Shown in pieces: positions 10,890-23,300 of a DNA stretch of 64,000 nucleotides. Positions within the stretch are counted from its first letter, which is position 1; the number at the start of each line of letters is the position of its first letter. A program made the translations under genes and the position numbers. The notes below the pieces were generated by a model, which was not told where the DNA came from, made no database searches, and saw only the letters and a program-made list of their open reading frames with translations. Source of the stretch: Apiotrichum sp. Y4204 (lineage: Eukaryota > Basidiomycota > Tremellomycetes > Trichosporonales > Trichosporonaceae); assembly GCA_025531455.1 (NCBI GenBank), contig JAMYHL010000047.1:62001-126000 (forward strand), read 5' to 3'.

Positions 10890-11637
10890 ATGTCCGCCGT
10901 GACGGTGAGTAAGGCCCTACCGCGCGGATGAGCGGCTGGAAATGAGATTCGCGACTGACAACAGCCCGTCAACCCGCGCCCGTTTCTCCAGGACCTGACT
11001 GGCAAGACCGTGACGGTGCGGCTCAAGTGGGGTCTCGAGTACCGCGGCTTCCTGGTCTCGACGGATGGCTACTTCAACCTCCAGGTGCGTGGGAATGGAA
11101 TGGAATGGAAGAGGGGGTGAAATGGCATCTGGGCATGAGGGAGAGGTTTGATGGCCTCGATGTTGACCTGGGATTCGTGTCACGTCGCGACTGCCAGGAC
11201 GTGGGTGGAGTGCTCGCGCGCGACGATGACCTGCAACGCAGCATAGCTCCATCTGCACCCCATGGCACTGTGTTGCAGGAGCCTCCCTCGTCATCAATTG
11301 GAGATTGCTTAGACGCGTGCTTTTGTCGACACTCTTACAACCGCTTTTGCCTTTGAAGCTCACCCCTCAGTTGTCAGGAACCGAGGAGATTGAGGACGGC
11401 AAGTCGAACGGCCAGCTCGGCGAGGTGTTTATCCGCTGCAACAACGTGTTGTACATCCGGTGAGTAGTGTGCGGATGCGTGCGCGGGATGGTCATGCTGC
11501 TCTTTAGAGGAGAGGAGGTGGACGAGAGCCGTTACAGGGCGATCCAGGACTTCGCCATCCTTTTCCACAGACCTGCCGGCACGCACACTGGAAAGTTGTT
11601 GGACTGCAGCTGACATCTCAGCGAAGCAAAAGATTAG
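10890..11637 (+). CDS. SMX3: small nuclear ribonucleoprotein Sm F
   Basis: SmF is one of the seven Sm proteins that ring the Sm site of U1, U2, U4 and U5 snRNAs. The 79-residue product comes from four exons: 10890-10904, 10965-11084, 11371-11459 and 11622-11637. The protein runs [19 protein letters not shown], then [19 protein letters not shown] (Sm1 motif) and [19 protein letters not shown] (Sm2 motif and C-terminus), matching the usual length of 80-86. I chose the last exon at 11622 because it restores the conserved IREA ending; reading on from an earlier AG at 11507 would give a 32-residue unrelated tail. Two introns are large for this genome, 286 and 162 nt. Confidence 0.93.
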
Positions 11638-11902
11638 CTAATCTTCTTGTCTGTTTCGTATCCTCCATCCCTCTCGTGTCCTTTTGAGGTCTACGTGATC
11701 TCAAGGACGGCGTCACTTCCGCCGAGGTGTCGCTCCGCATCTGTGCCCTCCAGACCCTCGTCTAGGCTTGTATGGTAGTAATGCCATGATATCCATTGAT
11801 CGTGACTTAACGTGTGCAGCGGCATGCAGGGCGTTGCTATGGGACGGAGAATACTGAAGGCTGCGCCCGCTACTAGATATACAGTGCATCCGAGTATATG
11901 CT

Positions 11903-14900
11903 CTACACCGCGGCGCGCTTCTTCTTCTTGCGCACCTTGGTCACCTTGACAGCCTGCACCTCATCGGCGGGAACATCCCCGGGTTCAGGCGGAGCCGACG
12001 CGGGAGGCGAAGGTTCGGCACTGGCGACCTTTGATCCAGCCTTCGAGCCTGTCTTGGAGCTAGCCCTCGAGCCAGCCTTGCTGTTCACTTTGCTGCTGGC
12101 AGCCTGTGGCGGCTCATCGTCCAGTGTGTACTCGTCGTAACGCGATACCCGAGGCGCTGGTGCAGTGAGATCAATGGCCGCGAGACCCGAAGTAACAGCC
12201 TTGACTGTCTCCTTCGGTGCGACGGCGCCCTCGGGCATCTCGCCGGCGCGGTCGAACTCTGGCGGAGGCGCAGCTGCTTTTTTCTTCTTCTTGCCTTTGA
12301 CCTTTTGCGGCGGCGGGGTGTCTGGCATTAGCTGGGTGTCACTGTCCTTCACTCACCGGCAGCGACCATCTCCGAGTCGTCGAGGCGCACGATGGGAATG
12401 TCGTCGACGTCCATCTCGTCCTTGTCGAAAAGATAATACGGATCGTCTTTCAGCTTCTCTTTCCGCGCCGCCTTGCGCTGGACGGGTCAGCCAGCAATTG
12501 TTGGTGGTGCTTACCCTTGCCTTCTCAGCCTTCTCCTCCGGCGTCAGCTTCTTCTTCTTCGTCTGCTGTTCACGCAGCACGCGCCGCAGCTCCTCCATGC
12601 CTGCACCACCGCCCGAGCCAAGATCAACCTCATCCTCATCCTCAGCTTCGCTCTCAGCATCATCGTCGACTATGGCACCGAAGCCGCCGCTGGGCACAAT
12701 GTCCATGTCGAGGTTGAGGTCCTGAGGTATCGGTACCGACTCCTGGGCACGGTAGGCAAGTGAGTTGAGCTCATGTGCGGTGAAAAGTGGCTCAAAGAGG
12801 AACAGGGACTTGGGGTACGGCGGTTCCCCGTTGTCATTATTGCTGTTGTCCTCAAAGCCTCCCTCCATACCAGGGATCGAATCTGCGGGTTTGGCAGCTT
12901 GTTTGGGCGGAACGTGGTTGCTCAAATCAGCGTTGACAAAGGCAAGAAGCTGGCTGAGTTCAAAGGCGCGCTCCTGTACCTCAATCTCAGGCGAAGACAG
13001 GAAGGGGGCGAGTCCGGAGCGAATCGATGCAACAAGGTTCTTGACCTCAGTGTGCAGCTCAGCGGACCAGTTTGATGACGCGTTGGCGACATAGCGACTG
13101 AACACCTTTGTGGCAGCGTGCAGCGAGAGCGCTACAAGTTCCGGAGGTGAACTGGTATTCAAGTTGAGCATTGCCGAGATTGTGCTTAGTGGCGATGAGA
13201 GATCACTGAGAGGGTCAGGCACATTCGAAGAAGAGCTGCTTACCTAGAGTACTCGCCGCAGATCCATACCGCGGCCGCCAGCAGGCCGTCCTCCCCAGTG
13301 CGATCCCCGGCGCGCTCGCGAAGATCGTCGTCGTTGATAACCTTCTCCAGAACGCCGACAGCGTACGCACGAACGCTTCGCACTCGGCCAACGACATCCA
13401 GGAGCATGTCCCTCACCGTGTTCCCCACATCGACATGCGAGACATACGCGACGTCGACAAGTACCGACACGACCCATTCAAAGTCCATAACGTTGACGTA
13501 TGTGTCGTGGCTGATCATGTCGAGTAGTCGCTGCGACAGCAGGAGCCTGTATGATGGTGAGGTGGAGATGTTTTGGGCTGTCATGTTGGGGTCCGCAGGC
13601 TTTGGCTTTCCGGCCGCAGCAGCCAGCGATGACATGGCCGATGGCAGCGTGGACTTGTCCTCTTCAGGCGGTGCAAGATGAGCCAGGAGCTGGTCCACAA
13701 TCGGCTGGAGGTTGTCCCTATTGACCTGGAGTCAGTGGGCACCACACATCACTCGAGCTTACCATTGCAGTGATCAGCTCCAGTGCACGCATGCGAATCG
13801 ACAGGTCAGCGTCATCAAGACTCTCGAGGATTTCCTCCTGGTAGTCGGCGACAAGGTGGGGATGAGTAGGTGTGATCTTGACCATTGCGAGGAGAGCGAT
13901 ATACCGCACTACGTGTCAGCCAAGGGAAATCAAGTTGCTCACAGTTCTGATCACCGCCCTCGTCGCGTAGGTATCCTCCCAGCTTCTCGATGCACACCTT
14001 CGCAAGTGCCTCGCCTTCCGGCCGGTCGGGATCGAGCATATTTCCGACAATACATGTCCGGACGCACTCGTACAGCAGCGAGATAGCAGACGTTGACGTG
14101 GACGAGATGAGGCTCGTGAGCGGAGGGAGCAGCTTGCGCACCAGACGGGGTTCCAGAGGCGTGAGAATTGCGAACTGATGTTAGCACCCCGCGGAAACTC
14201 GCAACACATACGAGCTTGACCACCTTGATCAGCATCCAGTTGTTGCTGCTGCCGGTGAGGATGCCGAACAGCTCCGGGGCAAGAGGGAGGTAATTCTTCC
14301 CGCCTTGCCTCCGTGAAAGCTCCATGACGACATTGACCGTGGCGCCGACAACACTCTGGTCGTCATCGAGCAAACGCTCCCGGAGACGCGGGAAGCCTTC
14401 ACGCAATCCTTCGGGATACGCCTCCCAACAAGGGAGAAGACAGAGAACCGCTCGTTTGCGGATACGCGGAGTTGAGTGCGTGAGGAGCACGAGAAGATCG
14501 GGATGCAGTGTATGCGCAAGCGAAGGAGACTGCGAAAGAAGATGCGGGAGTGCGGACAGCGCCAGCGGCGGAATCGCGACGTGAGGCGAAAGCAGGTCCT
14601 TCTTGATGCCGTTCACCGTCAGGACCACTTCCTCCGACTCGCTGTTAAACGCCATCGGTGCTGCCATATAGCCGAGTTCTGATATCAATAACAGACCTTA
14701 TAAGAGTTGCTTACGCTTCTGGTGATATCGTGCAGAGCTCATCGTCTCCACGACATGGAACGCAAAGCCCGTTGGCGCCGGGATCGGATATAGCATCATG
14801 AGCTGCGGTCAGCAAGGCTTCGTCGCGGTCTATGGCGCAAGAACACTGTTCTTCCGCGTCCTTGACACCGCGAGCCATATGCGATCAAATTTCAACTGGT

Positions 14901-15135
14901 CTTCGTCGCGAGCCATGACCTGGTGGCCGCCAGATCCACAACCTGCCGGCGGCGCTTCCTCACTCACGTAACACATCTTGAGCACGGCCTCAGACTTGAG
15001 CGTCATGTCTTTACCGCGCAGCTCCTCCCTGATCTCGGTCATAGCTTCGGCGAGGAACGCATCCTCCTGCGCGCGCGACGACGCCTTGTGCGCACGCAGG
15101 CCGCGAATAAGATCTTGCAGCGTTCGTTCAAACAT
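11903..15135 (-). CDS. APL5: AP-3 adaptor complex delta subunit
   Basis: Delta-adaptin is a large subunit of AP-3, which sorts cargo from the Golgi or endosomes directly to the vacuole. The 937-residue model has nine exons: 15135-14968, 14802-14715, 14678-14212, 14174-13943, 13908-13763, 13725-13244, 13205-12515, 12477-12357 and 12321-11903. It opens with the delta hallmark MFERTLQDLIRGLRAHK. An adaptin HEAT-like solenoid follows, with RKRAVLCLLPCWEAYPEGL, WMLIKVVKLFAILTPLEP and YIALLAMVKITPTHPHL as clear blocks. After about residue 600 come DPYYLFDKDEMDVDDIPIVR and Lys-rich low-complexity segments (KVKGKKKKKAAAPPP) typical of fungal delta subunits. It ends with a basic RKKKKRAAV. A GTG just upstream of the ATG is open but unlikely to be used. 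Confidence 0.95.
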
Positions 15136-15795
15136 TGTCACGGCCGGGTGGGGTCGTCAGCGCTCCCACCGGAGGCCAGGCCGGGGTCCAACTGGAGAAG
15201 GCGAAAGCGACGAAGGGGGCGAAGTGACGGCAGCGGTAAGCAGCGGCGCACCGAGGGGTAAGCAATGGAGGAATATCAAAGTAAGAATGGACCGCACCCT
15301 TGCGGAGGATAGAGTTGGTCGTTTGACGTGCACCATCTTCGATGGGCTGGCCAGTATGTCATTGATGGCCTCGACCTGGGCGCCAGCGATCGTGGACAGG
15401 GAAACGGTCACGTGATCTGATAACAGCAAAGGAAACGTCCCCCAGGAGCTTCTTATCACGTCGTTGCAGCTGTTTCCATCCATCATCAGTTCATCAGTGT
15501 CCATCGGACACGACCAAAGTACTTGTACTGATCATATGGAGCTGCGCCTATCGTACACGACCAAAGTACTCGTACTGATGATGGGAGCTTCGCCTGTCGT
15601 GTCGAGTTTACAACCACAGCTTGCTTCGGAACGCTAATCTCGTAACATCTCTTGTCAAATCATGCGTGCGTCTCGCTCGGATCCGGATGGGTATACACGT
15701 CCCCAAAGCCGCCGCAGGCTATGGTCGCCATGTTGGCTACTTGCTACCAAGGTCAACTTCTTCCTCTAGCCCCACCGTCTACTGTAAACCCAAGC
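15136..15795. other. intergenic with a 47-bp tandem duplication
   Basis: This stretch is upstream of APL5 and downstream of the Rgd2-like gene, both on the minus strand. It includes the duplication at 15508-15601. No gene is supported. Confidence 0.6.
15508..15601. repeat. two-copy tandem repeat of about 47 bp
   Basis: Copies at 15508-15554 and 15555-15601 both begin ACACGACCAAAGTACT and continue through GTACTGAT to a matching GAGCT(G/T)CGCCT(A/G)TCGT end. They differ at a few positions, so the duplication is not brand new. Confidence 0.85.
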
Positions 15796-18700
15796 TTACT
15801 TTCCCTCAAACTGCGCGGCAATGGCGCTCACAGAGCCGCGGCTCGTGTGACCGCTGACACTGCCAGGACCAGTGCGGGGGCCACGGGCACCCTTAGGTCC
15901 CCGGAGGCGACTGGTTTCTTGTGACGTGTTACGCTTGAGACCACCGCCGTGGCCGATCATCTCATCCCCGCCAGCGGAAGACCGGGCGGCATGTGTTGGG
16001 GACGATCCACCTGCAGGGGAGGCGAGCACTGGCGAAGCACGGCCTTGTGGAATTGTGCGGTTGAGGGCGTTGCTAGCGGTCTGAATCCTAGGCGGCATTG
16101 GCGGCTGTCCGCCAGGCGGGATGTCCATCGGAACCTCGAACGGAGGCTCGTCCTCGTCCGAATCAGCGGCATCTCCCGAGACAGCGGCCATGTTTGGTGT
16201 CGGGGGAATAACATTGACAGGTGCTTCCTCTTGGGCGGGTGGGACAGAAACTGGAGGAGGTGCAGCAACGACAGGGGGTGCCGCAGGAACTGGAGTTGAA
16301 GCAGGAGCAGCAGCAGGGGCGGTATCATGGGCGACAGCTAGGGGAGCAGCAGGGGCGACGGCCGGAACTGAACTGCTAACGGACTCCGCTGGACGAGGAG
16401 AGGTCGCGCGGATGTGCTCAGCAGTTTGAGGCACGGCGGTCTCATTCTCTGAGAGGCGAGTGCGTGACATGCGCTGGTCGACAAGGGCCGTGCGCTTGCG
16501 GTAGGGCATAGGACGCTCAACCTGGTGCTTCTTCTTCTCGAGGAGATTGGGGAACACGTTGTCATAGTTTTCAATCAGGTCGGCAAGGAAGAGGCCGGGA
16601 GTACGATCCTGAATAGTGAGCTCCGTGTCATATTGCGGGCGGAGGATGCAACGACCAGCCGAAAGAGCGAGTTTGGTTATGTAAACCGAGTCGTCGTCTG
16701 TTTCAGACTGGGTGGACGCAATAAGGCTGATGTCAGTCTGGTTCCGCAAGCTGAACGACTCACTCTTTCCAATTCTTAACGACAGCATTAAGAGTGAACA
16801 GCTGGGGGGCTGGAAGACGACCAAGCACGGAAGTGACAGCCGAGGTCATGTCACGTTCCTGGTCGGCGCCGACTGAGGGGTACACGGCCTTTGCGTCCTC
16901 CCAACCCTCCCATCCGAGAACAGGAGGGCTGAGTTCGAGAAGCCAGAGCTTGATCGTAGCAGCGACAATGGGAACATTGAACTTCTTGGAAATAGTCACC
17001 ATGTCGTCAACAGTGAGCTGAGCCGAGTTGATACTGCTGCGGAGCATGTGCGTCTCTTGAAGCGGAACCTCGTATATCCACGACTTGCGACGCTCGATGG
17101 GCTCCAAATCGGCAGCCATGTCGTTGAACGCCTGCAGAAGTGCCATGAGAACGTCGGGAATAGCATCGGCAGGGCGGTGAGGGCCCTGAACCATCTGCTT
17201 CCACGCCCCTTCCCCGGCCCAGCGGCGAAGGTCGATACCAAAGTTGACATCTGGAGCGTCACCTTCCATGCTCTCGTAGATATGAGGGCGAGGACGGAAG
17301 GGGCCGGTGCGGCTACCCTCAATGAGGGCCTTGAGGTCGGCCTCGGGATTGAACGCCTCCACAGAAAGCTCAGTGCTCTCCTGGAGACCGGCAAGACGTG
17401 CCGGGAGCTTGCCGATGGTCTGTTCATAGTGCTTGAGGACTGAGGAGACTACGCCGAGACGCTCACGTTCCCACTTCTCCCAGATGCGAAGACCACGCTC
17501 GATCTTCTCCTCCATGTCAAGACGCTTGGCCTCAGCTTCACCAACACCGAAGCGGTAGGCTTCGTTGGCCTTGTTGGCCTCCCGGCGAAGACGGATGTGC
17601 ACTGGTTCATCCGAATTGGCAAGCGATGTGGGAAGATAGTTCTTGATGAGCGATGCGTAGTTGGTGGTAGGAGAAGAGATGTTAATCTCCTTGAACGAGC
17701 TCTGGAGAGTGGAGAGTGCAGTTCCCTCGGCAGGATTCACCTTGAGCGTGTAGAACGTGTCGTCGGTGGGCTCAAAACCACGGCCCACACCGATGCGGCT
17801 AAGGTGACCCATGCGCTGCAGCTCCCCAGCGGCGTCCTCTCCACGGTCCCATTCGCCATTGAGGCCCTGGATGTTCTTCCGGAGCCACTCGACAACCTCG
17901 ACACCAGAGAAGGTCTTCTCGTACGTGCCGATAATGGTATGGCGCTGGCGGCTAGCCAGGACGGCACGGGTGCTGAGATCTCCTTGAAGAGCCGAGCCGA
18001 GGGCGGCGTGAGTCTGAAGATACTGGTCAAACTGAGTGAGCATGGACTTGAAGTCGCGGACACGCATGGAAAGACCCGAGAAGATTACGGGAAGCTCGGG
18101 AACGTCCTTGGCAGCTCCGTTGCCCTCCTTGCTGGGAACAGGAGGCACCTCTCCGCTCATGATCGGCTGACCATTCGGGTCGGTCGGAGGAATGAAGGCA
18201 TCTTCACGGTTCGGCGACGAAGGTGTGTCAGGCTCCTCCTTCTTGGTCTCAACAGGAGTCTGAATGCTGATCGCTGTGGGCTTTGTTGGTGAGGAGGAAA
18301 GCGAGCTAGAGCGCTGGTGCGGAACATGGGCGGCTCGAAGCTTCTCGCTGATCCTGTCGGCAACCGTGCCAGCGCGACGAAGCGGCGTGTTCTTCGTGGC
18401 AGGGGTCTGGGTGTATGATTCGACAACCTCCTGCGCAGCAGTGGCTGGTGCGAACTTTGCGCTTGGGGCACATCAGTTTCTGTGACCGAATCATGGAAGG
18501 CTCAACTCACTCGTCTTCGCTGTCATCGGCACTGCGGCTTTTGTGAAGATATGACTGACGGAGCTGGGTGTCAGCGTGGAGACCAAAAGCCACGTCAGAA
18601 CGAGTCTAAACCACAAGGATGGTGAGGGCGCTATGCGATCCGCAATCCGCACCACCAGCCATTTCCATTGTGGTCCGTCCCAAGACGATCAGGACAAGGT

Positions 18701-19304
18701 ACTCACTCCACCGAGGCGATGAACCTCCTTCTCCCAAGACGCCACTAGCCCACCACGCCCAAGAAGCTCTTCCTTAGCTGCATCGAGCCTGTCCTCATGG
18801 CGGACGCGCCATCCGTTGAACGGGAGAAGAACGTTCTCCTCGAGCTCCACAGCGAGAGCACGGTGTGCCTCACCGCGTGCGCTTGACGCAGCCTTGAGGC
18901 TCAGAAGCGTGTGTTGCAGAGACGAAGAAGTGCGGTTTGGTGAGAGGGGCGGCTCAAGGAGCGAAGCCGACAGTGCATGATGTGCGCGTGCTTGAGACTG
19001 GGAGTCAGTGGAACCCGAGGAGCATGATAGAGATAAGCGGCCACTGCCTCCTCCGGAACAGGCGATAATGACCATCCACTTCCAGTTATGGTGATGCCGA
19101 TAAGTGCCAACCACTTGGCAGATGTCCGGGTTTTCGGAGTATGCATATGCATCCCCACAAACAACTTACCTCGATAAAAGCAGCGATGTCCTTGTTCTCC
19201 GCAGCACCCTTCTCGAGTTGACGGAACAGAACATCGAGGCCCGTGCGGTAATCTGGGGACCAGAACGAGTTGTAGAATGAGGGCGGGAGTGTGACGGGTG
19301 CCAT
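15796..19304 (-). CDS. RGD2: Rgd2-like F-BAR / DEP / RhoGAP protein
   Basis: This protein combines an F-BAR membrane-bending domain, a DEP domain and a RhoGAP domain, the architecture of yeast Rgd2, which acts on Cdc42/Rho5 at the cortex. The 1049-residue model has five exons: 19304-19170, 18997-18707, 18605-18511, 18461-16764 and 16726-15796. The start MAPVTLPPSFYNSFWSPDYR with FRQLEKGAAENKDIAAFIE is typical FCH. The DEP domain follows at about residues 325-410 (FSGVEVVEWLRKNIQGLNGE), inserted within the F-BAR region. The GAP region spans about 640-800 and includes EVPLQETHMLRSSI and ITKLALSAGRCILRP. A Pro/Ala-rich, probably disordered tail ends the protein. GAP residues look degenerate (see findings). 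Confidence 0.9.
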
Positions 19305-20346
19305 TGTGATGGTTCTCCGATGAAGAGGCCGTCACAAGGTCAGAGAGGGTGAGGGGGGACCGGGTGGGGAGAGCAGGCAGCGGACGCAGTCGTTGTAGAA
19401 CCAGGAGATGGTCGTTGTGAAGAGATCCCAAGGTTCACGACGGTGTGTTGCTGCTAGGTAACGGGGTGTGGCTCTCTATGTGTGCGTCGTTGACGGTGGC
19501 GAGTGCAGCCTGCTATTGCTGTATGCGGGTACTGCGCTGCACAACCGTTTTGGATCCAAAGTGCGCAAGGCGGGAGTGGTGAAAGAGAATGTGTGAAGGG
19601 AGAGCTCGAGACTGGAGAGAAGAAAGGAGGATGAAGAGGTGTTCACGATGAGAGGGGAGAGTGGGGGAATGTATGACGAGGAGGAGTGTGGAGACGCGGA
19701 GACGACCACTCGAGTGTGCGTGCAGAGACGAGTTTCCCTTGACAAGCGATGACGAGGAGGACGAATGGGCGAATGGAGAGAGAGACACAGGGAGGAGAGG
19801 GAGAGAGTGATGAGCGATACCGGGAGAGGGGATGGGGGGCGACAGTGACTGCAGTGACGGCGACGGCCAGGCCACAGCCAAGGTCATCCCAGGTCTTTCA
19901 GGGTCTCAGTAGTGACCAGTGACAGAGGAGCAACAGCGAGGCAGAAAGCGCGAACCGGGAGAGGGTGGCATCGTGGGCGTGTCGGGGGGCGCCCCGCGAG
20001 CTCGCGGGGCAAAAGGAGTAGTCACAGGGGAGGAGCTAATAGGAAGAAGAATCCCTTTTGATTTGAAACACCCTGTCCGTATTATGGTATCCTCCCCAAC
20101 TACACAGCAAATCCCCCCTCCCCCTGGCTGGGATGCACAGCAGCCACCCTGAAAACGTGGAGACCCCTGACGATCTGCAACTGCCGCAGCTTGAGACCAT
20201 TGTCGTGAATGACATCGACCTTGATCACAGGAGATATCCCGCAGACCTTGTGTGGGATTCTTAATGAAGCAGGATTCTACTAATGATGTCCTAAGTCGAT
20301 TGATCATGAATTTTCCATCTAGCTTGGAACCTAGCAATCTATTCTA
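19305..20346. other. intergenic: RGD2 leader/promoter and a 20-bp palindrome
   Basis: The stretch lies upstream of the Rgd2-like gene and downstream of MMS19. Its minus strand is strongly pyrimidine-rich between about 19570 and 19830, as expected for a fungal leader. A perfect palindrome occupies 19991-20010. No coding gene is supported. Confidence 0.6.
19991..20010. repeat. 20-bp perfect palindrome
   Basis: The sequence GCCCCGCGAGCTCGCGGGGC equals its own reverse complement. It is followed by an A-run (CAAAAGG). It could form a GC-rich hairpin or cruciform. Confidence 0.95.
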
Positions 20347-23300
20347 CTACTTGCCATACGAGTACCACCGGGCCCGAGTGTCCACAGCTTGCCGACGGAC
20401 ATTGCGAAGCGGGTCGTCCAGGGCCTTGCCCAGCTCGCGAAGTACCCTATTCTTCATGGGGTGCAACGTCTCATATCGGATCGCATCAGGGATAACCCCA
20501 AGAGCGGTGAGCGCCACAGTCCGGACGCGCTGAATGCAGTGTAAGTATTTGTCAACGCCTGAATCATGTTCCAACGTAGGATCTCGGTCCTTGGGATCGG
20601 AAAACTTACGGCTGCAGAAGGTTGATCGGGCCGCAGAAGCGCAGACGCAAGCATGCCATCAACCATGGTCTCAGCATGTTCGTGTAGCAGCTTATCCGCT
20701 TCGACAGACGAAGTAGTTGTCTCGAGGATGGAAGTGAGGGTGACAATCACATTAGCCCGCTGAACTGGATCGGGGAGTGAGAGACAGCGAAGGAGGAGTG
20801 GCAGAACCTGCCGTTAGCAAGTGGCAGCAAATAGGCAACGTACAGTAGCAAGATCAGAGAGGCACAGCGATGGTGGGACAAGCGGTAGAAGCGACGCAAA
20901 CGCAACGAGGTAAGCCCGTCGCCCCTTAGGTTCGGCGTCCTTGTCTCCGGCGATGATCTTGGGCAAAAGGAAGCTCCAAAGCTTCTGGGCGTACAGGAGC
21001 TACTTTGTCAGCTGCTACATCCTGGACAGAAAGCTCACCTTGGCAGTGAGATGTTGACCACGGCCCTTGGAGCTCTTGCCACCCGCTTCTGCGAGCACAC
21101 CAAAGCCCTTTGCGGCCTGGTCAACAAACTGTGGGTCAAGGTTGGACAAGCTGAGGATATCCACAACACGCTCCGCCGACTTGTACGCCACATCATTACG
21201 AATGAGCGCAAGTCCCTTGGTGATCTCAAAGTAAGCTTAAAATTAATCATTATGGAAACTCACGTGAAGATAAACGAGCAAGCCCCTCCGACGAATTTCG
21301 AATGACTGTTCAGTGTCTTGGATATCTTTCATCCAGATGGTCTCCAGCAGAGGGGCGAGGGTGTCACCCATTTGACCCGCACGTTTGTTTACAAACGCGC
21401 AAATCAGGTCAAGTACGAGGCGGAGACAAAACTCGTCCTTGGCGACGCGAACAGCCCAATGAACCTTTGCGGTGAGGAAGGCATGTGCGGAAGGGTATGG
21501 AGCGACAGTTTCAGTTTTGAGGCCTCGGACCATAGCTGAATAAAGAGCAATAAGATTTTCTTCCGCAGGCGAAGCACCCGGTCGCAACGGTGACCCAGGG
21601 CTCGACGCCACGGACGAGGGCTGGTATACGACCTGGGATAGCTCCCCAAGCTCGAACGCTGAGTAGGCAGCCTTGAACGCAGGTTCTTGCTTTCTGAAAC
21701 GTAAGAAACTGACAATGCCAAAGGATAGCAACTTACTCTGGGGACATCTCCCAGAAGAGCGTCTCTGCAATGCTGGCCACAGTGGAGATAAGGCGAAGAT
21801 CACGGAAAAGAGGTTGAACATCGTCTGAGCGGTGCAGGGCTGCGGTCATCACCAGACCAAAAAGGCGGGGGACGACTTGTGGGAAGTACTTGGGCAAGTC
21901 GACGTGCTTGGCTTTGACCTTCAGGTCGATGACGCGTTGCAGCGTGAAAAGAATGTCCCAAGCAAACGCCACCGAGTTCTCCTGCGGGGCACCCTCTGTG
22001 CTTGACGATCCAGACGAGAGAAGGTCGAGCTTGGCTGTAAAGCTCACAACAAGAGCTTCAAACAAGGAAGGCATTGCACAGAGCTCTGTGAGGGCGTCGA
22101 GAACATTACGGTACTTGTCTCGGACAGCAACATCGGCTTCAGCAGGCGCATAATCGGGTAGCGTGTGGAAAAGAATGGGAAGCGTGACAGATCGGATAAG
22201 GTCGGGAAAGACGCCAGCGATGGTTTTCAATCCGTTCATGATGATCGGCCTATGATGTTAGCCACAATCGCACCGTGTCGTAGCTACGCACCTAACTTCT
22301 GTGTCGGTGTCGTTGATCAACAAGTCATCCATGCTCTGAACAATGTCCTCGATTTCTTGAGTGCCCAAGAAACCCGGAATCTCAGCCAGAGCTACGCACC
22401 CCTTCACAGACTGCCCTTTGAGACCGTTGGTGCGCAAGCCCTCACGGAGGACGTCAAGAAGACCACTTCGGAATGGTTCAAGAGTGCGCTCATTTGCCTC
22501 TTTCCGGTTCGACTGAGGTGTCGCATATACGGAGCGAGCCGCGAGAAGGAAGGTGACAATGAAGTTCAGGATGGGCTCCCGATGAGAAGGAAGGGTAGGG
22601 CGGTTGAACTGACGGAACAACTGAGGCAAAGCTTGCGAGAGGGCATATGCACCAGTCGACGCTGAGTAGTGGTCAGCATCAAGGCGTCAACAAATTCTCA
22701 CGGGACGCGCGAATCATAGCAGCAAGAGCCTTGGCAGAACCTGGCGCGTTGTTCTTCTCAGGTTCTTCCATAGCCGCAAGACATTGTTTGATGATCGTCT
22801 CAGCCAGACCTGAAGGAGTGTCGGTAGACGATGGGTAGACTGTCCGCAAAAGAGCCTCCAAAGCAGACAAGGACGCAGCTTCTATTCCGGGATCTGACGA
22901 GTACAAGATCTGGTGACTGTCAATGACTGATGGTCGTGCTACACCTACTTCTGTCTTCAGGCACTCCCATAGCTCCTCTCCACGCTCAGAAACTGCCGCC
23001 TGTCCGTAGACTGGGAGGCACGCTGCGATCGTGAGGAGAAGGTCTTTCTGTACAGGTCAGCAACAACAACATAACTTTGCGTACCATTGCCGGTCCAGAC
23101 GATGTAGGGTACTTCTCGAGAAACAGCGGCAAAGCCATCTTTGCGAAGTGCGGCGACGCGCTCATGCAGTTCCTAAGAGCAATCTTGAGGTCGTCGGCAG
23201 TGATGCCGTAGGGGTCATTTGGTGGTGGACGGAAAGCAATAGGGAAGTAGCAGAACGTGATGTCGAACATATCCTGAGTATTAATAAATAATTTGTGGCG

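Noticed and set aside
11508..11613. Alternative last exon of SmF ending at 11613
   Set aside because: It would append 35 residues foreign to Sm F, whereas splicing to 11622 restores the conserved IREA ending and the family length.
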